This document shows positions 17,818 through 26,948 of a DNA stretch of 64,000 nucleotides, in pieces (the stretch's first letter is position 1; the number at the start of each line of letters is the position of its first letter). The position numbers and the translations under genes are program-made. Source of the DNA: Rhodohalobacter halophilus (lineage in GTDB: Bacteria; Bacteroidota; Rhodothermia; Balneolales; Balneolaceae). The notes beneath the pieces are model-generated. The model searched no databases, had not been told where the DNA came from, and saw nothing but the letters and a program-made list of their open reading frames with translations. The DNA is taken from assembly GCF_001715195.1 (NCBI RefSeq), contig NZ_MDWE01000011.1:1-64000 (forward strand), written 5' to 3'.

Positions 17818-18612
17818 TCAGGTGACACGAACGCGTTTCAGTAGTTTGCTGAACAAGCCCGGAACAAATCGTTTCAGGTAAACACCCATCAATTCAGCTC
17901 CGCCAAGATAGATCTCATCTTTCCCGGCGGCTAATTTCGGAATCAGCTTTTTGGCAAATTCCTCCGGAGGCATGGCGTTTTTCTGCCCTTTCCCCATCTT
18001 ATTAAATTTTTCACCCGACCCGGTCAGTGCATTGATGGTTACGTCTGTTTTTACATAACCGGGACAAACCAAGCTGACATTAACATTGTGTTCATATAGC
18101 TCCTGACGCAGCGAATCAAAATAGCCGTGCAGAGCATGTTTGGAAGCCGCATAGGTAGAGCGGAATTTTGTGCCAAACTTTCCCATCACACTGCTGATGA
18201 CCACAATGTGGCCTGATTTCTGTTTAATCATCTCGGGAAGAAGTGCTTTGGTTAGGCCAACGGTGCCGAAAAAGTTGACCTCCATCACCTTTCGAACGGT
18301 AGACATTTCAGTATCGACGGCGTAGGATCGCTGACTGACACCACCATTGTTGATGAGCATATCAACATGGCCATACATGGCGAGTGCCTCAACTGCCTTT
18401 GCTTCCATTTGATCTGCCTCAGCTAAGTCCAACGGTAAAATCTTGACACTCTCCTCGTGGTTTGAGCAGTTTTCCTTCACTCTTTCGAGCTCCCCGGTGC
18501 GCCTTGCCGAGAGAATTAAATGTGCTCCTTTCTTGTTAAACTCATACGCTAAAGCTTCACCAATTCCGGATGAAGCTCCGGTAATCCAAATAACTTTTTT
18601 CCGAAGTCCCAT
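17818..18612 (-). CDS. Short-chain dehydrogenase/reductase (DHRS7B-like)
   Basis: 264-residue Rossmann-fold oxidoreductase. The cofactor motif TGASSGIG is at residues 11-18, NNGG at 88-91, and the catalytic Ser-Tyr-Lys are at Ser140/141, Tyr154 and Lys158 (YAASK). The C-terminal region with VCPGYVKTDVTINALTG is typical of the classical SDRs grouped with DHRS7B. Arg38/Arg39 after the second strand favour NADP. The substrate is unknown. The gene is divergent from the response regulator with 152 bases between. Confidence 0.88.
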   Translation of the reverse strand: MGLRKKVIWITGASSGIGEALAYEFNKKGAHLILSARRTGELERVKENCSNHEESVKILPLDLAEADQMEAKAVEALAMYGHVDMLINNGGVSQRSYAVDTEMSTVRKVMEVNFFGTVGLTKALLPEMIKQKSGHIVVISSVMGKFGTKFRSTYAASKHALHGYFDSLRQELYEHNVNVSLVCPGYVKTDVTINALTGSGEKFNKMGKGQKNAMPPEEFAKKLIPKLAAGKDEIYLGGAELMGVYLKRFVPGLFSKLLKRVRVT

Positions 18613-18764
18613 TTTAAAAAAATTGATTCTATTTGTATAGAATATAGCCGATTCAAGGGCAACTCTAAATCAATTTGTGAAAGTCCGGGATGATATTCTG
18701 AATCTGATGCTGAATCTCTTATTTTAAGATAGTCTTAACCCGAAAAAGTATCGATCTGAAAAAC

Positions 18765-19460
18765 ATGCAGCCAAAACAGACAATTCTACTTGTAGAAGAT
18801 GAGGTGGAGCCGGCAGAGATGCTCGCTAACTATCTTGAAATGAATAACTTTAACGTTTTGATGGCGCATGAGGGAAAAAAGGCACTGGAGCTGATAGAGA
18901 AACATGCGAGCGATATTCACCTGGCGGTGCTTGATATTATGGTGCCTCATGTTGACGGTAAAGAGATCTGCAGTGTGATCCGTAAACATCCGGTGATGAG
19001 TGACATTCCGGTCATTTTTCTTACTGCAAAGGATAAAGAGAAGGATGAGATAGAGGGGTTGGAGCTGGGAGCCGATGATTATATTTCCAAACCGGCAAGT
19101 TTAAAGCTCGTGAAAGCTCATATAGAATCACTTCTGCGGCGACAACAGCCACAAACCAGCAAGTGGATACAGTATGGCGACCTTTTTCTGGATACAAGTG
19201 GAAAGGATCTCTATTACAAGGAGAGTCGGATTGAGCTGACATCCACCGAATACGCCATTGCAGAGATGTTTTTTCAAAACCCGAAACGTGTCTACTCCCG
19301 GCAGGAGATTCTGGAACACATTGGCGGTGATGATCGATTCGTATTTGACAGGACTGTGGATGTTCACATCAAAAACCTCAGACTTAAGCTTGGGGAAGCT
19401 TCAGATATGATTAAGACCTACCGGGGACTGGGTTACGGCATGAACCGGGATCTGTTATAG
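18765..19460 (+). CDS. OmpR-family response regulator
   Basis: 231 residues: a receiver domain (1-120; acidic pocket Glu11/Asp12, phospho-acceptor Asp57, Thr88, Lys109) and an OmpR/PhoB winged-helix DNA-binding domain (about 135-230, ending in KTYRGLGYGM). It regulates transcription in response to the kinase encoded one base downstream (stop at 19460, kinase ATG at 19462). Target genes are unknown; the convergent aquaporin gene is a neighbour but there is no site evidence linking it. Confidence 0.93.
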   Translation: MQPKQTILLVEDEVEPAEMLANYLEMNNFNVLMAHEGKKALELIEKHASDIHLAVLDIMVPHVDGKEICSVIRKHPVMSDIPVIFLTAKDKEKDEIEGLELGADDYISKPASLKLVKAHIESLLRRQQPQTSKWIQYGDLFLDTSGKDLYYKESRIELTSTEYAIAEMFFQNPKRVYSRQEILEHIGGDDRFVFDRTVDVHIKNLRLKLGEASDMIKTYRGLGYGMNRDLL

Positions 19461-19461
19461 T

Positions 19462-20856
19462 ATGAGTATACGTTCAAAACTTGCCTGGACATTCATTCTG
19501 CTACTGATTTTTGGTATTACGGCTATCAGCAGCTACTCCATTCTGTTTATCAGAAATTATCTTCTCACCGAAGGAGAGCTTCAAATTATAAACGATACCG
19601 AGTGGCTGTCCATCACCATTCAAAACTTACGGATTGATGGAGATTTTGAAACCAACCTGAATGAAGCCGCACGGACCTCGGGGTACAAAATTGCCGTGTA
19701 TGATCAGGATGGGGAGCTATTTGCTGAGGTGCCATACCATTCGGAGCGTACGGCACCTGGCCAGATCGATGGAATGACGTCATCTTTCGAACAGTCGGAA
19801 CGGGGAGTTTTGCTCCAAAACAGATCGGATAGCGATGAGTTACGGGCATTCTATGAGGTTCAGAACTCTCAAAATCCTATACGATATCTTCTGATCAGTA
19901 TTGAAAAAGATCAGATATATGAACCCATAAAAACAATTCGGTGGATTATATACACGGGGATGTTCATCTCCATATTTCTGGTGATATCTGTGAGTATTTT
20001 GTTTTCGCGATACATTGCCAGTCCCATTTTACAGCTCGAATCTGCCGCCCGCGACATTGCGGAGGGGAATGTGGACCGAACACTGAATTTGGATCGGAAG
20101 GATGAGTTTGGGCAGTTGGCGAAATCACTGAATCGAATGGCGGAGCGGTTTAGGTCGGATAATGAAGAGATGAAAAAACTGTATGAAAAACAGAGTCAGT
20201 TTTTCGCCGACATCACGCACGAAATTCGCAACCCGCTTCACACAATTTCGGGTTCGCTTGAGATGCTGGAGCTGAACAGTTTAACGGATGAACAGAGAGA
20301 GCACTACCTCAAAACGGCTGCGCGGCAGGCAGAGAGAATTAACCGGCTTTTTGTTGATTTAAAAACTCTTCAGCACTACGATTCTGACTCACATTTTATT
20401 GAGAAACAGAATTTTGATATCAAGGAAATTGTCACTCAGGTGGTGAGTATATATCGAGTAAAAGCGAAGGAGAAGGGAATTGAGATCAAATACGAAGGGG
20501 ATTCTGCCAGAGTTTATGCAGATCCCAATAAGATAGAGCAGGTACTTGAAAACTTGATTTCGAACGCGGTTAAGTATACAAACAGGGGCAAAATTAAGGT
20601 GCGTGTAGAAAAAGGCAGCGATGATTGCAGTGTTTTTATAGATGACACCGGGATTGGAATTTCAAACGAGCATCTCGACAGGCTTTTTGATCGATTTTAC
20701 AGAACAGACAAGGCTCGCTCAAGGGATAAGGGGGGCACCGGTTTGGGGCTTGCAGTAGTAAAGAGCATTCTGAGTGCACACGGCACTGATATTCAAGTAA
20801 ATAGCACTCCCGGTAAAGGCTCTTCGTTTTGGTTTACCCTACCGGCTTCGGGCTGA
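19462..20856 (+). CDS. Sensor histidine kinase with HAMP domain
   Basis: 464-residue membrane kinase: first transmembrane segment about 9-30, a periplasmic sensor region of about 130 residues without a recognised fold, second segment about 162-182, HAMP (183-235), HisKA with His253 in ADITHEIRNPLH, and HATPase with N box (LENLISNAVKYT), G1 (DDTGIGIS) and G2 (GGTGLGL). It pairs with the OmpR-type regulator immediately upstream. The 3' end overlaps the convergent aquaporin gene by 18 bases. Confidence 0.94.
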   Translation: MSIRSKLAWTFILLLIFGITAISSYSILFIRNYLLTEGELQIINDTEWLSITIQNLRIDGDFETNLNEAARTSGYKIAVYDQDGELFAEVPYHSERTAPGQIDGMTSSFEQSERGVLLQNRSDSDELRAFYEVQNSQNPIRYLLISIEKDQIYEPIKTIRWIIYTGMFISIFLVISVSILFSRYIASPILQLESAARDIAEGNVDRTLNLDRKDEFGQLAKSLNRMAERFRSDNEEMKKLYEKQSQFFADITHEIRNPLHTISGSLEMLELNSLTDEQREHYLKTAARQAERINRLFVDLKTLQHYDSDSHFIEKQNFDIKEIVTQVVSIYRVKAKEKGIEIKYEGDSARVYADPNKIEQVLENLISNAVKYTNRGKIKVRVEKGSDDCSVFIDDTGIGISNEHLDRLFDRFYRTDKARSRDKGGTGLGLAVVKSILSAHGTDIQVNSTPGKGSSFWFTLPASG

Positions 20857-21459
20857 CAACAGCCGGTGAACATACGAAGCTGTGAGCCCGCCAATTAACG
20901 GACTGAAAAGATAGAAGGGCAGGTTGATGTAGAAACTGCCGTTGTTTAAAAAGTCAGCTGAGGCATATCCAATGCTCAATGCGGGATTCAGGCCTATTCC
21001 CGAATAAATTTCTGAAAAGAGATAACAAGCACCGAGAGTTCCGCCTACCATCAAACCATATACCGGATTTTTTCTATTCTTGTTTGGATAGATGAACTTT
21101 AAAAAGGTGAGTACAAAAATAAATGAGAAGAAAAACTCTACAGCGGCAAACTGTAGAAGTCCGGTGCCGGAAGCGGGTTCGGTGAGGAATGTGGATCCGT
21201 TCAGCCACCAAATAAAGCCGGCTGCTGCTATCGCCCCGGTAATTTGAAAAGTGAAATATGGAAACAGTTTACTTGTTGGGATTTCGTCAGAAGCCCAGGA
21301 GGCAAGGGTTACGGCAGGATTAAAATGCGCCCCGGAGTGGTCTGCTCCAATGTAAACCAAGGCAGCAAGTAATAGACCAATTGCCAATAAGTTACCGGAA
21401 ATCCCTAAAGCTGTTACCAATAAAAAAGTACCGAAAAACTCGATAGAATATTTGAGCAT
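20839..21459 (-). CDS. Aquaporin/glycerol-facilitator family channel (MIP)
   Basis: 206-residue membrane channel with six hydrophobic spans and two half-helices. The first NPA box is at residues 47-49 (GAHFNPAVTLASW) and the second at 158-160 (GIGLNPALSIG). In typical aquaporins the second box is followed by Arg, which forms the selectivity filter; here the residue is Leu161. That departs from both water and glycerol channels, so solute specificity is open. It is shorter than E. coli AqpZ (231 residues). The upstream 319-base gap separates it from the divergent heme operon. Confidence 0.88.
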   Translation of the reverse strand: MLKYSIEFFGTFLLVTALGISGNLLAIGLLLAALVYIGADHSGAHFNPAVTLASWASDEIPTSKLFPYFTFQITGAIAAAGFIWWLNGSTFLTEPASGTGLLQFAAVEFFFSFIFVLTFLKFIYPNKNRKNPVYGLMVGGTLGACYLFSEIYSGIGLNPALSIGYASADFLNNGSFYINLPFYLFSPLIGGLTASYVHRLLSARSR

Positions 21460-21612
21460 GCAGAAAGGTTAATTATCTCTACGCCCGAATCTACTTGAAC
21501 TATTACCAAGTATGCAAATAAAATGCTCTTATTTTTGAACGATTAAGGTCAGAACTTGTAAAAATTTCACGCAATCTCGCTTTACTTTAGTTTCCACACA
21601 GAAAATCAATTA

Positions 21613-21620
21613 TATGTTTG
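21613..21620 (+). promoter_or_regulatory. Candidate -7 promoter element (TAnnTTTG type) for the heme operon
   Basis: TATGTTTG fits the TAnnTTTG -7 consensus described for the primary sigma factor of Bacteroidota. A TTTC-like -33 element lies about 18 bases upstream, a weak match. If real, transcription would begin near 21626, leaving a leader of about 150 bases before hemH that includes the inverted repeat at 21659-21677. Confidence 0.3.
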
Positions 21621-21658
21621 TAAGTAAATATATCGCAGTTATTTACAAAGGGGTTTTA

Positions 21659-21677
21659 ATTTAGATGGGATCTAAAT
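21659..21677 (+). repeat. Perfect inverted repeat in the hemH leader
   Basis: ATTTAGAT-GGG-ATCTAAAT: 8-bp perfect arms around a 3-base centre, about 100 bases before the hemH start. It could be an operator for a dimeric regulator or a small RNA hairpin; no U-run follows, so it is not a terminator. Which regulator might bind is unknown. Confidence 0.6.
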
Positions 21678-21778
21678 GTGAATTGGAGAAGATTATCGTA
21701 TAGAGCTCTTCACGATCGCTTCACAAAAAAAGGGTTAATTTCCCGACTGTAAAACCCCAAAAATAGATCTCTTGAATC

Positions 21779-22900
21779 ATGCGTATTGGCGTAGTTTTGA
21801 TGAACCTGGGCGGGCCGACCCATGAAAATAATGTTCGAACATTTTTAAAAAATCTCTTCAGTGACGAGGATATCATCAAGCTGGGGGGTGGGACAACTCA
21901 AAACATTTTTGCAAATGTTATTTCGAAGTTTCGTGCCCCGTCTGTCGCTGAGGACTACAAGGAGATCAACGGATGCCCAAAAGGGTGTACGGGAAACAAA
22001 CACTGCTTCAACCGGCAGAATAAGGAGGTTTCTACCTGCTGTTCCCCGATCAACGGATTGACGGAGAGTCAGCGTCGTGGTCTGGAAAAGATGTTCAAAA
22101 AGATACTTCCGGAGCATGAGGTTAAAGTTTACACCTGTATGCGCTACTGGCTTCCATTTGCAGATCAGATCATGGATGACATGGTGGAGGATGGAATAAC
22201 GCACACGGTATTAATGCCTCTCTACCCTCAGTTTTCCTGGACAACCACCGGTAGCAGTTTCAGGGACTGGGAGAATTGGATTCAGAAGAAATTTCCTAAC
22301 GGTGATAAGCCGTGGAAAGAGTTTCATGTGAAGAACTATTACAAGAACGAGGAGTATTTGAGTGCCATTAACGATCGAATTGATGAGGCACTATCTGAGC
22401 TGGATGAAGAGACTCGCGAAAAGACGCACTTTATTTTTAGTGCGCATGGAACACCACTGCTCGAGGTAAGAAGCGGCGATCCTTATACGGTTGAAATAAA
22501 AGAGACGATGGAGGCTGTGATGGAGCGGCGAGAGGATAAAAACTCCTACTGGCTTGGTTTTCAGTCAAAAGTTGGGCCTCAAAAATGGACGCAACCCAAT
22601 ACGGAAGAGTTGGTGATGCGTCATATTGAGTATGGTATTAAAAACTTCCTGATGATTCCGATCGCTTTTGTAACGGATCACATTGAAACACTTTATGAGT
22701 TGGGTGTTGAATTGGTTGAGGATCTGGAAGAGGAAGGGTACGAAATTGAAAACATCAAGGTGATGAAGGGGCTGAATGATCACCCCGGATTTATTAAGGC
22801 GTTGGCAGAAGAGACGTTAAATGTACTGAAGCATGAAATTCCGGCCGATGCTGTAGAATGGGATAACACTGAAGCGAAAAAGAAAGCAGCAACAACATAA
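21779..22900 (+). CDS. hemH: Ferrochelatase with Cys-rich insertion
   Basis: 373-residue enzyme that inserts Fe2+ into protoporphyrin IX. Family landmarks are LMNLGGPTHENNV (8-20), the catalytic-His motif FSAHGTPL and PIAFVTDHIETLYEL. The usual GG-SPI loop is interrupted after residue 64 by about 22 residues containing Cys66, Cys70, Cys76, Cys87 and Cys88. An internal Cys-rich segment binding a [2Fe-2S] cluster is known for one class of bacterial ferrochelatases, so a cluster here is likely but inferred. It is the first gene of the hem operon; hemA starts 5 bases after the stop. Confidence 0.94.
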   Translation: MRIGVVLMNLGGPTHENNVRTFLKNLFSDEDIIKLGGGTTQNIFANVISKFRAPSVAEDYKEINGCPKGCTGNKHCFNRQNKEVSTCCSPINGLTESQRRGLEKMFKKILPEHEVKVYTCMRYWLPFADQIMDDMVEDGITHTVLMPLYPQFSWTTTGSSFRDWENWIQKKFPNGDKPWKEFHVKNYYKNEEYLSAINDRIDEALSELDEETREKTHFIFSAHGTPLLEVRSGDPYTVEIKETMEAVMERREDKNSYWLGFQSKVGPQKWTQPNTEELVMRHIEYGIKNFLMIPIAFVTDHIETLYELGVELVEDLEEEGYEIENIKVMKGLNDHPGFIKALAEETLNVLKHEIPADAVEWDNTEAKKKAATT

Positions 22901-22905
22901 TTAGG

Positions 22906-24168
22906 ATGGTTCATCCAACGATACAGGATTTTGTAGTTATTGGGATCAATCACTGGGATGCACCGGTTGAAGTTCGGGAGAAGTTCAGCCTGAGTGATGA
23001 AGGGAAAGATCTGTTGATTCAGGGTGCCCGGCGTGAAGGGATTAACAGCCTCTTTCTGGTTTCTACGTGTAATCGCACGGAGATCTTTGCCCAGAATGTA
23101 TCCACCCGGGAACTGATTCGCCTCCTGACCAATTATTCGAATGGAACTCTGGATGAGTTTCATCGATATGGGTTTGAACACGAAGGTGAGCGTGCAGTTC
23201 AGCATTTGTTTAAAGTGGCAACCGGACTGGATTCACAGATACTGGGTGACCTACAGATTGTAAAACAGGTAAAAGAGGGATACGAATATGCCGCCCGGCA
23301 GGAGATGGTATCGGGCGAATTTCATCGGCTGATGCAGCATGTGTTCCGGGCTCATAAGCGATCCAGAAATGAGACCTCCCTGGGGCAAGGCGCTGCCACA
23401 GTTGCCTATGCGGCCGTGCAATTCGCAATGCGAACCTTTGATAATTTGGCCAATAAAAATATTCTGTTGGTTGGGACCGGGAAAATTGGAAAAGTAACCT
23501 GTAAAAATCTGGTCAATCTCGGTGCAAGTAAATTAACGTTGATCAACCGCACCCGCGACCGTGCAGAGTTTGTGGCTGATAAGTTCAATCTTGAGGTTGC
23601 CGATATGGCAAATTTACCCGAGCAAATTGCTGAAGCCGATCTTGTAATTGTGGCAACCGGTTCAACCGAACCTGTAATTCGCCCCGAACACATGCAGCCG
23701 TCGATGGAGAACCCGAAATTTAAGGTGATGCTCGATCTGTCTGTTCCTCGAAATATTGACCCAAATGTGGCTACTCTCGATTTTGTGGATGTTGCCAATA
23801 TGGATATGCTTGGTGATGTGACTGACGAAGCGTATAAAAAAAGGGAGCAGCAGGTGCCGGCGGTAAAAAAAATTATCAGTGAAGAGTTTTCTGACTATCA
23901 GCTTTGGCTGAATGAACAGCGGGTTGTACCTACGATCAAAGCGTTAACACAGAAGTTTGAATCGATCCGGGGGGATGAATTGGAGTTTTTCCGGAACAAG
24001 ATTGAGACGGATGATTTTGATAAAATTGAGAATATGACTCGCCGGATAGTGAATAAAATTGCTGCTTACAGTATAGAGCACCTGAGGGATCATCACGACT
24101 CCGAAGAGGTGGCCGAGATGGTGAAAGAGATGTTTAAACTCGAAGCCCGGAACGGAAATCATGAGTAA
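22906..24168 (+). CDS. hemA: Glutamyl-tRNA reductase
   Basis: 420-residue NADPH enzyme that reduces Glu-tRNA(Glu) to glutamate-1-semialdehyde, the committed step of C5-pathway tetrapyrrole synthesis. The catalytic Cys lies in LVSTCNRTEIF, followed by the GLDSQILGDLQIVKQVK segment, an NADP-binding LLVGTGKIG motif and a C-terminal dimerisation helix region. The 3' end overlaps hemC by 8 bases. Its presence shows the C5 rather than the Shemin route. hemL and hemB, also needed, are outside the window. Confidence 0.97.
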   Translation: MVHPTIQDFVVIGINHWDAPVEVREKFSLSDEGKDLLIQGARREGINSLFLVSTCNRTEIFAQNVSTRELIRLLTNYSNGTLDEFHRYGFEHEGERAVQHLFKVATGLDSQILGDLQIVKQVKEGYEYAARQEMVSGEFHRLMQHVFRAHKRSRNETSLGQGAATVAYAAVQFAMRTFDNLANKNILLVGTGKIGKVTCKNLVNLGASKLTLINRTRDRAEFVADKFNLEVADMANLPEQIAEADLVIVATGSTEPVIRPEHMQPSMENPKFKVMLDLSVPRNIDPNVATLDFVDVANMDMLGDVTDEAYKKREQQVPAVKKIISEEFSDYQLWLNEQRVVPTIKALTQKFESIRGDELEFFRNKIETDDFDKIENMTRRIVNKIAAYSIEHLRDHHDSEEVAEMVKEMFKLEARNGNHE

Positions 24169-25078
24169 ACAGATCATTCGTATTGGCACCCGCGACAGTG
24201 AGCTGGCCACATGGCAAGCCAAACTTGTTGAGACGGAACTTAAAATCCTTGGATTTGATGCAGAGCTTGTTTTTGTAAAATCGGAGGGGGATCTTGATCT
24301 TACAACTCCACTTACCGAAATGGGCGGGAAAGGAGTTTTTACCAAAGCCCTGGATGACGCACTTCTCGAGGGAAGAATTGACCTCGCCGTACACTCCTAC
24401 AAAGATCTGCCAACGGAAAACCCACTGCCGCTGAAAATCAGTGCGGTGATGGAGAGGGAGGATCCCAGGGATGCGCTTGTGGCTCCCAAAGGAGGAGCAA
24501 TTTTAAAAGATGAAGGTATTGGCGCGGTAGTGGCAACCAGTTCGAACCGGCGCCGTGCACAGTGGCTGCATCGTTATCCAAATCATGAAATTACAAATAT
24601 ACGCGGGAACGTGAATACCCGGCTTCGGAAAGTGAAAGAAAATGGCTGGGATGGAGCAATTTTTGCTGCAGCCGGGCTGAAACGAATCGGACTAGATCAT
24701 CATATCTCTCAATATCTTGATTGGATGGTGCCGGCCCCGGCCCAGGGTGCAATGGCCGTGATGATTCGTGAGGATGACGATCAAATGTATAAAATTACAT
24801 CAAAGCTGAATCACGAACAGACGGCTATTTGTACATCTATAGAGCGCGAACTCTTAAACGAAATGGAAGCCGGTTGCAGTGCACCTGTCGGGGCATATGC
24901 CGAAATAGATGGAAATCAGCTCCATCTCGCTGCCGTTGCACTTACTGTAGATGGAAAAACACAATTTGATATAGAGCTGTCTTCCGGCGTTGATGAGAGC
25001 GAAGGGCTAGGCAGAGAAGCCGCCCGTAAGCTGCTCGAAATGGGGGCAGCTGACATCGTATCTGATCTGCGTTCCTGA
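24161..25078 (+). CDS. hemC: Hydroxymethylbilane synthase (porphobilinogen deaminase)
   Basis: 305-residue enzyme that condenses four porphobilinogen molecules into hydroxymethylbilane. Landmarks: IGTRDSELATWQA at the N-terminus, the LPTENP and AVHSYKDLP loop, SSNRRRAQ, NIRGNVNTRLRK, and the dipyrromethane-cofactor cysteine in EAGCSAPVGAYA (about residue 243). Length is normal for the family. It starts within the last codons of hemA (8-base overlap) and is followed by hemD after 18 bases. Confidence 0.97.
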   Translation: MSKQIIRIGTRDSELATWQAKLVETELKILGFDAELVFVKSEGDLDLTTPLTEMGGKGVFTKALDDALLEGRIDLAVHSYKDLPTENPLPLKISAVMEREDPRDALVAPKGGAILKDEGIGAVVATSSNRRRAQWLHRYPNHEITNIRGNVNTRLRKVKENGWDGAIFAAAGLKRIGLDHHISQYLDWMVPAPAQGAMAVMIREDDDQMYKITSKLNHEQTAICTSIERELLNEMEAGCSAPVGAYAEIDGNQLHLAAVALTVDGKTQFDIELSSGVDESEGLGREAARKLLEMGAADIVSDLRS

Positions 25079-25096
25079 ATTCAATCCATTGAACCT

Positions 25097-25852
25097 ATGC
25101 CTACCGCCGGAAGTCATAAAATTTTGGTCACCCGGGATTTGTCAGATGATCAGATAACCCTTGCCGAAGAAGTTGGCCTGAAAGTAGTGATTGAGCCGGC
25201 CATCGATTTTGAATTCCGAACCGACTGGAGTTCGGTGGTAGCCACAATTGACGAGTCGGCCAACCCGATTTTTGCATTCACTAGCCAAAATGGAGTAACC
25301 GGCCTGAAAAAACTGCTCAGCCGGGGATACCAGCTTCCAAAAGAATCGGTTATTTATGCAGTGGGCGGAAAAACAGCAGAAGCTTTGAGTGAGCTGGGTT
25401 TTACAGCGATTATACCTGAACTGCAGTATGGAGAGCATTTAGGCCGAAAAATTGCAGAAGATGTTCAAGCTGCTGACATCAAGGATGTGACGGTTATTCA
25501 TTTTTGCGGAAATCGACGGCGTGAAGAGATGCGGCAGGTTCTGGAGAATTCCGGAGTAAAGGTAAAAGATATTGTAGTGTACAACACAATTCTAAACAAC
25601 ATGGATATTAACCTTGATGGCGTTGAAGGAATCCTCTTCTACAGCCCAAGTGCAGTGGAGGCATTTCGGAAAAGCGGAGGTTTTAGGGGAAAGAATTTGC
25701 CGGAACTGTTTGCCATTGGTCAGACAACAGGTCAGGAACTGAGTATTGAATCGGGCCGAAACGTGCATATTTCACCGGAGCCCGATACCGAACAATTATT
25801 GAAATTTACTGCCCGGATATTGAGCGAGAGTTCACACAGCGAAAAGGCATAG
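25097..25852 (+). CDS. hemD: Uroporphyrinogen-III synthase
   Basis: 251-residue HemD-fold protein that closes hydroxymethylbilane to uroporphyrinogen III with inversion of ring D. The family is poorly conserved; support comes from ILVTR at the start, FTSQNGV, the FFYSPSAVEAF-like block (LFYSPSAVEAFRK) and AIGQTTGQEL near the C-terminus. Position between hemC and hemE makes the assignment firm. The start at 25097 gives a short leader MPTAGSHK before the first strand. Confidence 0.92.
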   Translation: MPTAGSHKILVTRDLSDDQITLAEEVGLKVVIEPAIDFEFRTDWSSVVATIDESANPIFAFTSQNGVTGLKKLLSRGYQLPKESVIYAVGGKTAEALSELGFTAIIPELQYGEHLGRKIAEDVQAADIKDVTVIHFCGNRRREEMRQVLENSGVKVKDIVVYNTILNNMDINLDGVEGILFYSPSAVEAFRKSGGFRGKNLPELFAIGQTTGQELSIESGRNVHISPEPDTEQLLKFTARILSESSHSEKA

Positions 25853-25880
25853 AAATTGAATAACATTAGATTAAACGATT

Positions 25881-26924
25881 ATGACGAGTAATTTTCCGGA
25901 ATTAAAAAATGATCTGTTTCTGAGGGCCCTGCGGGGTGAAGAGGTGGAACGGCCACCTGTCTGGATGATGCGACAGGCCGGGCGCTACCTTCCGCAATAC
26001 ATGAAACTTCGTAAGAAATATACCTTCTTTGAACGTGTTGAGACTCCTGAATTGGCTTGTGAAATTACTATCCAGCCAATCGATGAGTTGGAGCCGGATG
26101 CGGCTATTATCTTTTCAGACATTCTCACGGTACCGCAGGCGCTGAACATTGATGTGCAAATGGTGCCGGGTAAGGGGCCTGTGATGGGGAATCCAATCCG
26201 GACGGAAGATGACGCCTTTGCAATTCTGGCAGAAGATGTGCCACAAAAACTGAGCCATGTTATGGATGCCATCACCCTGACCCGAAAAGAGTTGAATGGC
26301 CGGGTTCCGTTGATCGGTTTTGCGGGAGCTCCCTGGACACTCTTTTGCTATATGGTTCAGGGCGAAGGTTCAAAAAACTTTGATAAAGCAAAGTCGTTTC
26401 TCTACCAGCACCCGGATGCATCGCGGCATGTGATGAAGGAGTTGACAAAAGCAACGATAGACTATCTGCAGGCACAAGTGAAAGCAGGTGCACAGGCCGT
26501 ACAGGTGTTTGACTCGTGGGCAGGCCTTCTCAGTCCTGATGATTTTAACGAGTGGGCACTGCCTTACCTGATGGAGATCACCCAGTCAATTAAAGATGTA
26601 CCGGTGATTCTGTTTGCAAAAGGTTCATGGTATGCTCTTGAGCGGTTGAGCTATAAGAGCGGTGCGGCCGCACTTGGACTCGACTGGACCATAGCTCCGG
26701 AATTTGCCCGCGAAATAACAAGAAATCAGATCACTCTTCAGGGTAATTTTGATCCGACACATTTGTTGGCGCCAATCCCCGAAATTGAGAAGAAGACCAA
26801 GCGAATGATTGACCGGTTTGGCACGCAGAGGTATATCGCCAATCTCGGGCATGGAATTTTGCCTCATGTGCCTGTAGATCATGCACGTGCATTTGTTGAT
26901 AGTGTCAAAAATTACTCACAATAG
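25881..26924 (+). CDS. hemE: Uroporphyrinogen decarboxylase
   Basis: 347-residue cofactor-free enzyme converting uroporphyrinogen III to coproporphyrinogen III. The signature PPVWMMRQAGRYLPQY (residues 21-36) is complete, the catalytic Asp is in IIFSDILT, and GFAGAPWTLFCYMVQG is the second signature. Near the C-terminus GNFDPTHLLAP and NLGHGILPHVPVDHA are as in other HemE proteins. It lies 28 bases after hemD and 24 bases before hemF. Confidence 0.98.
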   Translation: MTSNFPELKNDLFLRALRGEEVERPPVWMMRQAGRYLPQYMKLRKKYTFFERVETPELACEITIQPIDELEPDAAIIFSDILTVPQALNIDVQMVPGKGPVMGNPIRTEDDAFAILAEDVPQKLSHVMDAITLTRKELNGRVPLIGFAGAPWTLFCYMVQGEGSKNFDKAKSFLYQHPDASRHVMKELTKATIDYLQAQVKAGAQAVQVFDSWAGLLSPDDFNEWALPYLMEITQSIKDVPVILFAKGSWYALERLSYKSGAAALGLDWTIAPEFAREITRNQITLQGNFDPTHLLAPIPEIEKKTKRMIDRFGTQRYIANLGHGILPHVPVDHARAFVDSVKNYSQ

Positions 26925-26948
26925 TTTCATTCATAAGTACCCATTCCA

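Larger units (their letters stand above)
21460..21778. other. 319-base intergenic region between aquaporin and heme operon
   Basis: No gene is seen here. It must contain divergent promoters for the aquaporin and hemH. Two elements stand out: a Bacteroidota-style promoter element at 21613-21620 and a perfect inverted repeat at 21659-21677, both listed separately. The rest is A/T-rich without a clear hairpin or riboswitch core. Confidence 0.6.
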
